Positions 16,267 through 24,828 of a stretch of 64,000 nt of DNA are shown in pieces; the first letter of the stretch is position 1, and each line of letters opens with the position of its first letter. The position numbers and the translations under genes were made by a program. This stretch comes from Lactiplantibacillus daowaiensis (GTDB lineage: Bacteria > Bacillota > Bacilli > Lactobacillales > Lactobacillaceae), in the NCBI RefSeq assembly GCF_005405085.1, contig NZ_BJDJ01000001.1, positions 62,001-126,000 on the forward strand, given 5' to 3'. The notes below the pieces were generated by a model. That model worked only from the letters and a program-made list of their open reading frames with translations. It made no database searches and had not been told where the DNA came from.

Positions 16267-17769
16267 TTAATTCATGGGACTGCTGGATTTCAAAATTTCT
16301 GGTGAGCGTAACACGGTGATATAACCGTAACCACTAGCGTCAAAAGAAATGTTTTCAAATTCCTTGGTCGTATTAAAGGTTATATTATGCAAATCAGCAT
16401 CCGTTAACGTCTCGTCATTTAGTTTAGCTAATGGTAAGGACGTCAATGAATCGTCACCTAACAAGTATAAACGCCCATTGTAAGCATCATAGGCCAAATT
16501 TTGGTTCACATCGGTCGTTTGATTATTGATGATCGCCTTTAGCTTAAAGGTCAAGACATTCTTTTCATAGGTGCCTTGATACAAGCGATAACTCGTGCCA
16601 CTGAAGAACCCATAATAGGCATGACCTGACGTATCAAAGGTCAACACCCCTGGATGATGACTACTGTCGACACTATAGGTCGTGCTAGTCGTCAAATCAG
16701 CTTGATCAACCAATTGTAGTTGCGGATTAGTCGCATTACTACTATATAAGAACAGCCGATTATGCTTACTATCATAGCCTAAGGCTTGCCCATGGCCGGT
16801 ACTAATCGTTGGCCCGGCGACGGCCACTGCTTTAATTTTGGCATAATAAGCGGCAACTGTTTGACTCCCAGTCGTGTTCTTCTCTTGTGCCAACAAGGTT
16901 TGATTGGTGGCTTGTTCAGTCTTAATCGTGGCTTTCAACGTCTTAACTAACTTTTGTTGCGCGGTCTTTTTCGCTTGCCACGATTTGATCTTTGCTTTAC
17001 TCTTAGTCACCCGTTTTTTAGCGGTCGTTAATTGCTTTTGATATTTTTTAACTAGTTTTTGGTACTTGCGCCGTGTTGCACTGCGATAACGCCGATTAGT
17101 CGCTTGCTTTTGATCTGCCTTAATCGTTTTAGTTAAGGCCGTAACTTTAGTTTGCGCGGTCTTTTGGGCTTTTTGCCAATACTTGAGCCATTTCGTTTCA
17201 TTGGCAATATAGCCATTCCGCTTCGTCAAAGTGGCATTGTTTTTCGTTAATTGCTTATTATTAGCCGCAATTTTCGCTAACACCGCCTTTAACGCTGCGT
17301 TGGACTGATCAAATTCGGCTTGATGCGCTTGGCCTTCGGTCGTCGTCGGGTCAAAATAATCATAAGCCATCGCCAGTTCGCCTTGTTTACCGGCAGTATC
17401 TAGCCCTAACTCATGAAAAGCTTTTAAGTCGATTTTGACCAAGTTCCCATTATTATTGTCGTTGTAACTTTCAACTAAGTATAAATTCGTCCCAATCTGT
17501 ACGCCGCCTTGATAGTTACCCCGATGCGTGTCAGCAGTTGAAAAGTAACTCGGCAAATACAAATAGGTGCTATAGGTGCCACTACTATCATCCGTGAACG
17601 AATGCGTGACTGAGTTATAGCCATCCGCATACCCCGTTTCGTCATACGTTGCTGGTTTGACTTGTTTGACACCATTATTGGTCACCGTTGTCGTTGCGGC
17701 GGCCGTCATTGGTAACGCGAGTAACGTCATGCCGACCGCTAAACGTCCCAATAATCCACTAACCTTCAT
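16267..17769 (-). CDS. Secreted coiled-coil protein of unknown function
   Basis: About 500 residues from the preferred ATG at 17769, which has AAGGGG at good spacing (an upstream in-frame ATG at 17817 lacks one). A signal peptide (MKVSGLLGRLAVGMTLLALP, cut near AAATT) is followed by a region with short aromatic repeats, a long Lys/Gln/Thr-rich coiled coil (about 165-310), and a C-terminal part with recurring LYLLGDD / LFLYSSN / YYGFFSG strands like beta-propeller blades. There is no LPxTG anchor or lipobox, so it is probably released or loosely wall-bound. I recognise no family. Confidence 0.78.
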   Translation of the reverse strand: MKVSGLLGRLAVGMTLLALPMTAAATTTVTNNGVKQVKPATYDETGYADGYNSVTHSFTDDSSGTYSTYLYLPSYFSTADTHRGNYQGGVQIGTNLYLVESYNDNNNGNLVKIDLKAFHELGLDTAGKQGELAMAYDYFDPTTTEGQAHQAEFDQSNAALKAVLAKIAANNKQLTKNNATLTKRNGYIANETKWLKYWQKAQKTAQTKVTALTKTIKADQKQATNRRYRSATRRKYQKLVKKYQKQLTTAKKRVTKSKAKIKSWQAKKTAQQKLVKTLKATIKTEQATNQTLLAQEKNTTGSQTVAAYYAKIKAVAVAGPTISTGHGQALGYDSKHNRLFLYSSNATNPQLQLVDQADLTTSTTYSVDSSHHPGVLTFDTSGHAYYGFFSGTSYRLYQGTYEKNVLTFKLKAIINNQTTDVNQNLAYDAYNGRLYLLGDDSLTSLPLAKLNDETLTDADLHNITFNTTKEFENISFDASGYGYITVLRSPEILKSSSPMN

Positions 17770-17904
17770 CCTTAAGAACCCCTTAACCTGAACCATAATA
17801 AATAATTTTATAACCAATACTTATCACAGTATATCATTGCCGGATGTCTAAGCGGTTATCGAGCCGTTACATCCTAACAATTTTGTAATATTTCAAGGGT
17901 TACT

Positions 17905-17935
17905 AAAAAAGTCTGGGGAAATCCCTAGACTTTTA
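17905..17935 (-). terminator. Terminator after GyrI-like gene
   Basis: AAAAAAGTCTGGGG / CCCTAGACTTTT hairpin with T-run on the minus strand. Confidence 0.85.
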
Positions 17936-17942
17936 AGGCTAT

Positions 17943-18425
17943 TTAGGCATCAACCGTCGTTGGTAACCGCAGTTCAACTGCCGCATCCATCGGGTCACCG
18001 TTCAATAAGGCTTCCACGATATAACTATCACCCGTATATAATTCGGGGCGTGTTGGCAAGATTTGGCCAAAGAAGTCACTGATCAGTTGGTCAAACAACT
18101 GGCGACTAGGTCCGCCTTGGGCCCGCAACACAATATAGTGACCGCCCGGAACGGTGCGCGTTTCAGTATCGGTAGCCGTGACCGTTGTGTTGGCACCTGC
18201 AAAGTATTCCAGTTGATCTTGATGGACCCCACTTAGGGCAAACCCAATGTGATCGCGACTACCGGCCATTAACGCCCCAAATTTACCTGACTTTGCCAAA
18301 GCACCAAAGTGTTGCGTCTTTAAGTCCGAGACCGTTTGGATATTAGTCATCGTTGGTAATGGGAGTTGCGTGGCATAGCCAGTTAACGTTAAAGCGTCAA
18401 AAGTTTCAATCGTGTAAGTTGTCAT
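17943..18425 (-). CDS. GyrI-like/effector-binding domain protein
   Basis: 160 residues resembling the free-standing GyrI-like (AraC effector-binding, SHV) fold: opening YTIETFDALTLTGYA, later FALSGV and VPGGHYIVLRAQGGP. Such proteins bind hydrophobic ligands or hydrolyse cyclopropanoid-type compounds, or act as sponge proteins for xenobiotics. It is divergent from a WYL regulator with an operator-like palindrome between, a frequent arrangement for this family, so the regulator very likely controls it. Confidence 0.75.
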   Translation of the reverse strand: MTTYTIETFDALTLTGYATQLPLPTMTNIQTVSDLKTQHFGALAKSGKFGALMAGSRDHIGFALSGVHQDQLEYFAGANTTVTATDTETRTVPGGHYIVLRAQGGPSRQLFDQLISDFFGQILPTRPELYTGDSYIVEALLNGDPMDAAVELRLPTTVDA

Positions 18426-18469
18426 CTATTATTCCTGCTTTCGATTTGATAAACTTAGTTTACCAAGCA

Positions 18470-18495
18470 ATAGTTGACAACTAGCTGTCAACTAT
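18470..18495. promoter_or_regulatory. Perfect inverted repeat between GyrI-like gene and WYL regulator
   Basis: ATAGTTGACA, six bases, TGTCAACTAT. It lies about 20 bases upstream of the regulator start and 45 bases upstream of the divergent gene; the probable autoregulatory operator of the YafY-type protein. It contains TTGACA, so it may overlap a -35 box. Confidence 0.65.
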
Positions 18496-18513
18496 TAAAA
18501 ATAGGAGAAAAAA

Positions 18514-19425
18514 ATGCGCATTGCTCGTTTAATTAATCTGATTATGTTGCTGCTACGAACGGATCACGTCGCGGCCAGTGAATTGGCCCAACGCTTTGAA
18601 GTATCCAAACGCACGATTTATCGTGATGTTGAAACGTTGAATCTCGCTGGAATTCCCATCTATGCCACTCGTGGGCGTAACGGTGGGATTGGCTTAATGC
18701 CCAATTATAAGATCGATAAAAAACTGTTAACGGCCGATGATATTCGCAACTTACGAATCGCCTTAAACAGTGTTCGAACCCTAATCGAAAATCCGGAACT
18801 GACAGCGACGATGCAAAAAATCGATGCCCTGTATGCGGCCGATAATGTCACTGATACGTTACTGATTGATCGTCCCAACTGGCCAGGATCAACTGAACTT
18901 AAACAATTGGCTGAACGAATCGATGCGGCCATTGCGGCCCACACTTACTTAACTTTTGCCTACAGTGACCGCAATGGTACCTATACCACTCGCAAAATTG
19001 AGCCGTATCGCTTAGTCTACAAAGGCGAACGGTGGTACGTCCAAGCTTACAGCTTGGAACGGCAAGCTTTTCGGCTGTTTCGATTGTCGCGGATGCAAGC
19101 CTTGACCTTTTTAACCACCACGTTTGACCCGCGACCAGTGCCGGCGCTGAACTTTGACTTCAATACCCGCTTACAGCCGGCTTTAACGACGATAACCTTA
19201 ACAGCTGACAATTTAGTCCGTGATCAAGTTGTCGAACGCTTTGGTCCCCAGGTCATTCAAACGCAAACTAAAACTAAATTCACCGCCCAAGTAGCGTTGC
19301 CGAATAATGAATCGGCTTATCGGTTTATCTTATCTTTAGGTACCCATGTCCAGCTTTTAGCCGGGACCGCTTTTTCAACTGACTTTACGGATTATCTACA
19401 TCAACTGACGTCAAACTATCACTAA
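18514..19425 (+). CDS. YafY-type HTH/WYL-domain transcriptional regulator
   Basis: 303 residues: N-terminal winged HTH of DeoR type (ASELAQRFEVSKRTIYRDVETLNLAGIPI) and a WYL domain (FAYSDRNG, EPYRLVYKGERWYVQAY) followed by a WCX-like C-terminal part. WYL proteins sense nucleotides or small ligands. RBS AGGAG lies 6 bases before the ATG. The divergent GyrI-like gene is the presumed target. Confidence 0.9.
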   Translation: MRIARLINLIMLLLRTDHVAASELAQRFEVSKRTIYRDVETLNLAGIPIYATRGRNGGIGLMPNYKIDKKLLTADDIRNLRIALNSVRTLIENPELTATMQKIDALYAADNVTDTLLIDRPNWPGSTELKQLAERIDAAIAAHTYLTFAYSDRNGTYTTRKIEPYRLVYKGERWYVQAYSLERQAFRLFRLSRMQALTFLTTTFDPRPVPALNFDFNTRLQPALTTITLTADNLVRDQVVERFGPQVIQTQTKTKFTAQVALPNNESAYRFILSLGTHVQLLAGTAFSTDFTDYLHQLTSNYH

Positions 19426-19520
19426 GCAACGTTTGAGAACGCTTTCTTGTACTTTATGTGACGTTTATTGATTCAACTAAAACTATGCTAGGCTTACCTT
19501 AACTGAGAAATGAGGTGGCT

Positions 19521-19685
19521 ATGATGACTTTAATTTTAGTTGTACTGGCATTACCGGTTATCGCGGTGGGCTGTTATTTAGCTGGCGGTGGCTGGGTTGA
19601 TAATGGTTACGAGTTATATCGCAATTATTGTCGGTCTCATTTATCATTACATGACTTTCTAGCGTTGCTAGTAAACGTCAAATAA
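19521..19685 (+). CDS. Small membrane peptide, 54 residues
   Basis: ATG at 19521 with GAGGTGG four bases upstream, TAA at 19683-19685, then a clean terminator. One N-terminal helix (LILVVLALPVIAVGCYLAG) and a polar tail. No family recognised. The well-placed ribosome binding site and the terminator make it more than a chance frame. TGATTCAA is found 52 bases upstream of the start, as before two other small membrane genes here; a near-match cre (TGAGAACGCTTTCT, 19434-19447) is further up. Confidence 0.6.
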   Translation: MMTLILVVLALPVIAVGCYLAGGGWVDNGYELYRNYCRSHLSLHDFLALLVNVK

Positions 19686-19697
19686 GTACCCACGCTG

Positions 19698-19731
19698 CAT
19701 CGCCAAGCACCTTGCCTTGGCGATGTTTTTT
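19698..19731 (+). terminator. Intrinsic terminator of small-peptide gene
   Basis: CATCGCCAAG, 8-base loop, CTTGGCGATG, TTTTTT. Confidence 0.93.
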
Positions 19732-19890
19732 GTCACTGGTGTTAAATTTATTTTTTGAGGGGCCCTAACGTTCAAGACAACTTTTTGTCCTTTTATGTCA
19801 TTTTCCCCCATCATTCACGGTAACGGTTTATGATTCAAGTTGTAAGGCACACTAAATTAGTGCAAAAAATGGCGTTGCGGGGGCGGCATA

Positions 19891-20127
19891 ATGAAACGTT
19901 GGCATCAAGCATGGTTAGATGTTTGGAACTCAGTGGAAATTTTGACGGTAATTATGATTCCAGTTTTGTTTGGCATCAAGGGATTAATTGATGTTAACTT
20001 GAACGGTCAATATGACTTTATGAATTACTTATTACTGTTTGGGGGCAGTGTTTTAGGGGCCTTTGTCTTCTTTGGCTTACTAGAATGCATCGATCAGTTC
20101 AGCAGTTTTTGGCACAATCGCTATTAA
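19891..20127 (+). CDS. Small two-helix membrane protein
   Basis: 78 residues with helices at about 13-32 and 44-64. RBS GGGGGCGG precedes the ATG by 6 bases. A palindrome CACTAAATTAGTG (19850-19862) sits just upstream and TGATTCAA 60 bases upstream. No family recognised. A terminator follows directly, so it is monocistronic. Confidence 0.65.
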   Translation: MKRWHQAWLDVWNSVEILTVIMIPVLFGIKGLIDVNLNGQYDFMNYLLLFGGSVLGAFVFFGLLECIDQFSSFWHNRY

Positions 20128-20129
20128 GC

Positions 20130-20191
20130 AAAAAAATCCTAACGCCTGATGTGGTCAATTCATGACCACCGTAGACGCTAGGATTTTTTTT
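20130..20191. terminator. Bidirectional terminator
   Basis: AAAAAATCCTA / TAGGATTTTTT outer stem with an inner GTGGTCA/TGACCAC stem, between convergent small-protein and AccB-like genes. Confidence 0.88.
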
Positions 20192-20194
20192 AGT

Positions 20195-20740
20195 TTAAAT
20201 ATCGCTTGGATTATCAAGAATCAATTGAATCAATGGTTGACCAAAGTTCACTTCAGCGCCATTCTTCACTAAGATCTGTTTGACTTGACCAGCTTGTTTC
20301 GCCACTACTGGCCGCATCATTTGCATCGCTTGAATCAAGCCGACTTGTTGACCCACACTCACGTGATCACCGACCTTAACATACGGCGGTTCTTCTGAGG
20401 AATGCGCCGGATAGTAAATCCCGACCACTGGTGCTGTGACGCATTCTTTAGGATCAATTTGTTCAGCAACCGGCGCTGCACTGACCGGGGTCGGCGCAGC
20501 TTCAGCTGGTTGTGGTGTTGCCGGAGCGGCAGTGACCGGGGCATTTGGAATCGGTGTTGGTTGGGCCGGTTGTGTCGGTACCGGCGTAGGTGTTGGGGCT
20601 GGGGCAGCGGCGACTGTTGGCGCCACCGCCTTGCTCTTTTTACCCAACTGGACTTCGAAGTCCTTATCCCGATATTCAAAGTTGGTTAAATTGCTTTGCT
20701 CAAATTTGTCCATTAACTGATAAATCTTATCTAAATCCAT
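20195..20740 (-). CDS. AccB-like biotin carrier protein lacking the biotinyl lysine
   Basis: About 181 residues from the ATG at 20740 (GGAGGG 7 bases upstream; an ATG at 20755 lacks a site). An N-terminal AccB helix (MDLDKIYQLMDKF), a Pro/Ala-rich linker (about 40-95), and a C-terminal biotinyl/lipoyl fold with the AccB thumb (YYPAHSSEEPPYVKVGDHVSVGQ). Where family members have EAMKMM, this reads QAMQMM: the lysine that carries biotin is Gln (codon 20321-20323). It therefore cannot be biotinylated there. It stands alone, away from any accC/accA/accD genes, between a terminator and a HicB-like gene. Possibly a regulatory or decoy paralog of the acetyl-CoA carboxylase carrier. Confidence 0.85.
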   Translation of the reverse strand: MDLDKIYQLMDKFEQSNLTNFEYRDKDFEVQLGKKSKAVAPTVAAAPAPTPTPVPTQPAQPTPIPNAPVTAAPATPQPAEAAPTPVSAAPVAEQIDPKECVTAPVVGIYYPAHSSEEPPYVKVGDHVSVGQQVGLIQAMQMMRPVVAKQAGQVKQILVKNGAEVNFGQPLIQLILDNPSDI

Positions 20741-20842
20741 CAAACAACCCTCCAATAGTTAGTTTACGCTACTGATTATAACGCAAAGTGTACCGCAGGA
20801 TTGTTGTGGAAGTGTGAACGCTTCATTAAGAATTCGTCAAAC

Positions 20843-21157
20843 TTAAGCCGTGGCAATTGCCGGCGTCGCTAATTTGAATAAGAACAACGGTGCGGGTGAT
20901 TTACCCGCAGTTGCAAATGCCAAGACCGCATCGACGTGGTCCAACTGTAATAAGCGGTTGTCTAACTGCCACAACTCACGTTGATAATAGTCATGACAAT
21001 ATTGAACTAAGTTCGTCAAAAAATTGCCAATCGCTTCATCGACCGTATCACCACGGCCATCGACGCCCCAAAAATCGGTCGATTCGACCCAGTAGCGTTG
21101 TTCGGCTAACTCCCGATAACGCCCTTCTTCATGAACCAAAACTAAACGGGTTTTCAT
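20843..21157 (-). CDS. Orphan HicB-like/UPF0150 protein
   Basis: 104 residues. The segment WVESTDFWGVDGRGDTVDEAIGNFLTNL has the beta-beta-alpha pattern of HicB antitoxin N domains (G.v..GdT.eEAl.N), but no HicA-type toxin frame (about 60 residues with GSH) lies on either side and there is no DNA-binding tail. RBS GAGGGGG precedes the ATG. Likely a solitary HicB-fold protein; function unknown. Confidence 0.6.
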   Translation of the reverse strand: MKTRLVLVHEEGRYRELAEQRYWVESTDFWGVDGRGDTVDEAIGNFLTNLVQYCHDYYQRELWQLDNRLLQLDHVDAVLAFATAGKSPAPLFLFKLATPAIATA

Positions 21158-21305
21158 TGCTAGGCCCCCTCATTAAAACTGTGCTTTAATTGAGGTCTAA
21201 GATACCACGTGCCTAGCTTACCGACAATAGTTAACGGCGAACCCGTTTGAAATTAAGGTTCTTAATCACACCCACCTTAATTTGCAAACAAGTCCGCCGT
21301 TTTAG

Positions 21306-21776
21306 TTAAGAATCCAAACCCGCTGTCCGTTCAAGAAAATAACCATGTTGCTGAATGTCGCGCTTCAAATCTGCCATCGTGAACTGATGGTAGTACTTGC
21401 GATATTGCCGATCCGCCACCGTAAATAAATCAGTCAAGGTTTCACTAATATTAGCCGCAATCGCTGATTCATCCGCAGCATCATCCGTTTGTGAGTGGCC
21501 CGTGATAAACCGCGCATAACTCAGCGTTGGTGGAATCGTTAAGTCATACAAGTCCCCCAAATTCATCTCGGCCAACGTTTGTTCCAATTGATACCCCCCG
21601 TTTTTACCGACCGTCCCGATTAAATATCCTTGCTTATGTAAAATTGACAAAATATTGCGAATCATGACCGGATTTAAGTGCAACGATTGCGCTAGTTCCC
21701 GGCTAGACACTTTATTAGGCCGGTGTTCGTCTAAATACAACAGACTATGCACCGCCACAGAAAAATCAAGCTTCAC
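21306..21776 (-). CDS. Rrf2 family transcriptional regulator
   Basis: 156 residues with the Rrf2 winged helix (FSVAVHSLLYLDEHRPNKVSSRELAQSLHLNPVMIRNILSIL, KNGGYQL). The three-cysteine iron-sulfur cluster of IscR/NsrR is absent; there is no Cys in the sequence, so it does not carry a cluster by that route. The start is GTG with GGGAGGG upstream. Divergent from the DUF2075 gene across 110 bases, which might be its target. Confidence 0.88.
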   Translation of the reverse strand: MKLDFSVAVHSLLYLDEHRPNKVSSRELAQSLHLNPVMIRNILSILHKQGYLIGTVGKNGGYQLEQTLAEMNLGDLYDLTIPPTLSYARFITGHSQTDDAADESAIAANISETLTDLFTVADRQYRKYYHQFTMADLKRDIQQHGYFLERTAGLDS

Positions 21777-21887
21777 AATAATCCCTCCCGCTACTTTAAT
21801 AGCTTAAGTTTACCACCAATTGTAATTAGTATCATTTCAATTAGCTCGAAACTTACGTTATAATGGCGCTCAGGAGGCTTTTTTCGT

Positions 21888-23084
21888 ATGACAACTGAAC
21901 TAAGTGCCGCCACCTTTAAACTGGCGGACCAGGCCGCGCTCTCACCGGCCCAACAAAAACTCGAAACCCAATTAATGACTTTTATTAAGACACACTTAAA
22001 TACCCCCAAAACCGGACTTTTCGTCATCCATGGCGATGCCGGGACTGGTAAAAGTGCCGTCTTGGCGGCTGCCTTTGCCAAACTGCAAGCAGCTAGCCGC
22101 AGTACGACCGCTAATCCTTTGCAACAAACTAACAATTATCTGGTCGTTAATCACAATGAAATGCTTAAGATTTACAAGCGCGTCGCTGGGATCACCCCAG
22201 AATTGCGCAAAAAGGACTTTCAAAAACCAACACCATTAATTAATCGACTCGCTAAGACGGACCAAATGGCCGATGTCGTTTTTATCGACGAAGCCCACTT
22301 ATTATTGACGCAACCAGATCGCTATAATCGTTTCGATCATCAAAACCAATTACAAGAACTCATTAATCATAGTCGCGTGGTGGTCCTCGTTTTTGACGCT
22401 CGCCAAGTCCTTAAGCTCAAAAGTTACTGGCAAACTGACGCCCTAGCACCCTTTTTACAACAATACCCGCACCAACTATTCAACTTAGATGAACAGTTTC
22501 GGGTGACCGGCAATGCCAGCGTTATTGACTGGATCAACCACTTTACGCAAGGCCAATTGACCGCCAAGCCTCACGATGCGCACTTTGACTTTCAAATTTT
22601 TGCCGATGGTCAACCGTTATATGACCGGATTCGGCAACGGGATGCGACCGCGCAGCTCTCACGCGTGATTGCCACGGCTGATTTTCCTTATGTCGTCAAT
22701 CGTGGGACTTGGTACGTTACCGCTGGTGGTCTCAAGTTACCTTGGGACAAGGTCAATTTAACGGATGACCCTTGGGCATTGCGGCCAGAAACGTTGAACG
22801 AAGTCGGCTCGATTTACACGATTCAAGGGTTTGACTTAAACTATGCCGGCGTTATTTTGGGGCCATCGGTCGGCTACGATGCCAAAACAGATCGCGTCAT
22901 CGTCCATCCAGACCGGTATGAAGATCAAGAAGCCTTTAAAAATCGAGATGACTTAGGCCAACTTGCGCCATTAAAAGCCCAAGTCATTTTCAATTCCATC
23001 AACGTCTTAATGAAGCGCGGCCGTTATGGGCTGTATCTATATGCCGTTGATCCTGCCCTACGCCAACGGCTGTTAGCGTTATAA
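21888..23084 (+). CDS. DUF2075-type P-loop ATPase
   Basis: 398 residues. Walker A GDAGTGKSAVL (about 48-58), DEAH-box-like Walker B VVFIDEAHLLL, a later motif VVLVFDARQVL, and ENxR-like LDEQFRVTGN match superfamily 1 helicase-like DUF2075 proteins. RBS CAGGAGG precedes the ATG by 11 bases. No nuclease or methylase partner flanks it. Some relatives are fused to nucleases, so nucleic-acid work is plausible, but its role is unknown. Confidence 0.82.
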   Translation: MTTELSAATFKLADQAALSPAQQKLETQLMTFIKTHLNTPKTGLFVIHGDAGTGKSAVLAAAFAKLQAASRSTTANPLQQTNNYLVVNHNEMLKIYKRVAGITPELRKKDFQKPTPLINRLAKTDQMADVVFIDEAHLLLTQPDRYNRFDHQNQLQELINHSRVVVLVFDARQVLKLKSYWQTDALAPFLQQYPHQLFNLDEQFRVTGNASVIDWINHFTQGQLTAKPHDAHFDFQIFADGQPLYDRIRQRDATAQLSRVIATADFPYVVNRGTWYVTAGGLKLPWDKVNLTDDPWALRPETLNEVGSIYTIQGFDLNYAGVILGPSVGYDAKTDRVIVHPDRYEDQEAFKNRDDLGQLAPLKAQVIFNSINVLMKRGRYGLYLYAVDPALRQRLLAL

Positions 23085-23118
23085 TGAACTTAACCATATT
23101 AAGAAGGGATGATGCAAG

Positions 23119-23628
23119 ATGCAAGTCTCAATTCCAACGACTAAAGGTGTCTTAGCCGCGAAGTATGCCAAGCAAGCCGCCCCAGACCAACAATACAAAG
23201 GCCATCCGATTATCTCATTTCCAGTGACGATTCAAGATGTGCCTGCGGGAACCGAAAGTCTCGCTTTTGTCTTTTACGATCACGATGCCATTCCTGTTGG
23301 GGGCTTTACGTGGATTCACTGGATCGCCGCCAACCTACCAGCCGACACGACCTTGATTCCAGAAAATGCCAGTCAAACCGGTAGTGTGCCCATGATTCAA
23401 GGCAACAACTCTACGGCTGGCGGTTATACTGGTGAAACTGATTTGAAGGTCACCCAACATTATGTTGGGCCTTATCCGCCTGATCAAGACCATGATTATA
23501 CCTTTAAGTTGTATGCCTTAGATACCGTCTTACCGGTCCAACCAGGATACTGGTTAAATGATTTTTACAAATTAAGTGCTGGTCACGTGTTAGCGACTGC
23601 TAAGACCGTGGTGATCGGCAAACAATAA
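23119..23628 (+). CDS. YbhB/YbcL-type PEBP family protein
   Basis: 169 residues of the phosphatidylethanolamine-binding (Raf kinase inhibitor-like) family. Seen: FPVTIQDVPAGTESLAFVFYDHDA, the conserved HWIAANLP core, GYTGETDLK and HDYTFKLYALD with the GPYPP loop. The binding pocket Asp-His residues are conserved. RBS AAGGGATG lies before the ATG. The fold is well known in bacteria, but the ligand is not. Probably co-transcribed with the ATPase 35 bases upstream. Confidence 0.9.
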   Translation: MQVSIPTTKGVLAAKYAKQAAPDQQYKGHPIISFPVTIQDVPAGTESLAFVFYDHDAIPVGGFTWIHWIAANLPADTTLIPENASQTGSVPMIQGNNSTAGGYTGETDLKVTQHYVGPYPPDQDHDYTFKLYALDTVLPVQPGYWLNDFYKLSAGHVLATAKTVVIGKQ

Positions 23629-23820
23629 CAAGTTTAAAACAGGTTGCTTTAATTAGCAGTCTGTTTTATTTTTATATTCAAATAGAATAATCAAGCCGTA
23701 CAACTAAACCAATATCAAGCTTTATCACCTGAGTGATCGGATATAGTGTGTTATAATCGTCAACAATCGTTTCTAAAAATATTATTTTTTTATATCAAAG
23801 TACACAAAGGAGTTTTGACG

Positions 23821-24732
23821 TTGACGTTTTTTATGACCCGCTCAACTCGCGATTATCTGATTGGTTTTGGTTTCGTCTTATTAATGGTCGGCTTAGCCAC
23901 ATGGCAACAAGATTACGAAATCATTTTGCCCGAAATTGGTGCGCTAACTGCTGGCACGTGGATTTACCGCAAGTCGGCTTGGATCAACCGGCCAATCAAG
24001 ATTTTTCTAGCACCAGCCGGTACCGCGGTAATTGGCTTTTTGGTCAACCGCTTATCACTTAGCTATCCCATCAAAATCTGGTTAACACTAGGTTTGATTT
24101 TAGGTTTACTAACCGTCTTACAATCAACCTTAGCGCCAGCTTTTGCAACCGGTCTGTTGCCGATTATCGTTAACGCGACACATTGGGTCTTTATCGTGGC
24201 TATTATCGGCTTTACTTTGGCACTCATGGTCGGGGTCTACTTACAAGGCGCCTATCAACAAGCCAGTCCCGGACCAAAGTTACAATGGCAACCGATGCTC
24301 GGCTTTATCGTCGCGGTAACGCTTTGGATCGGTATCGTTTGGTTCATTGGCAAGCCGCAAATGGCCGGGATTCCACCGGTTCTAGTCGTCTTCTTTGAAG
24401 TCTCACAACTCCCGGTCTATCGCGGTAAAATGGCGGTTAAACATATCGTGGCACTTAGCGGTGCCGCTACAATTGGCGTCATCAGCTATGCCCTGCTAGG
24501 TTCATGGCTGCTAGCGACACTAATCAGCCTACCGTTAATTTGGCTCGGATTGCGGTTATTAAAGATTGCCCTGCCCGCTGCTTATGCCTTTCCGCTATTG
24601 GCCTTAGTCTTACCCACCAATATGTTTCAGGCCTTACCATTAACAGCCACTTTAGCAGCTTGCTTTTTCATTGGGGCCGTCTATTGTTATAAACAACTTT
24701 ATCAACGCTTGCGTACGCCAGTTGAAGATTAG
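23821..24732 (+). CDS. HPP-like polytopic membrane protein of unknown function
   Basis: About 303 residues from TTG at 23821, which has AAAGGAG 8 bases upstream; an in-frame ATG at 23746 lacks a site. Nine to ten hydrophobic helices, Pro/Gly-rich, with a mid-protein PQMAGIPPVLVVFFEVSQLP segment. The overall look is that of small HPP-like or ArAE-like integral membrane proteins, but I cannot assign a family. Monocistronic, ended by the hairpin at 24763-24800. Confidence 0.7.
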   Translation: MTFFMTRSTRDYLIGFGFVLLMVGLATWQQDYEIILPEIGALTAGTWIYRKSAWINRPIKIFLAPAGTAVIGFLVNRLSLSYPIKIWLTLGLILGLLTVLQSTLAPAFATGLLPIIVNATHWVFIVAIIGFTLALMVGVYLQGAYQQASPGPKLQWQPMLGFIVAVTLWIGIVWFIGKPQMAGIPPVLVVFFEVSQLPVYRGKMAVKHIVALSGAATIGVISYALLGSWLLATLISLPLIWLGLRLLKIALPAAYAFPLLALVLPTNMFQALPLTATLAACFFIGAVYCYKQLYQRLRTPVED

Positions 24733-24762
24733 TCGGTTTGTAGCGCCGAACTGACATGCCAA

Positions 24763-24800
24763 AATAGCCGTCACACCAGTAAAATAGTGTGACGGCTATT
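24763..24800. terminator. Hairpin after the membrane protein gene
   Basis: Perfect 14-bp stem AATAGCCGTCACAC / GTGTGACGGCTATT with a 10-base loop. The T-run is weak in both directions. Confidence 0.65.
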
Positions 24801-24828
24801 GATATAAGCATTCAAATAAGTGACCATT

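Noticed and set aside
20359-20720. Long overlapping frames on both strands of the AccB-like linker
   Set aside because: They are shadows of the Pro/Ala-rich codons of the real gene.
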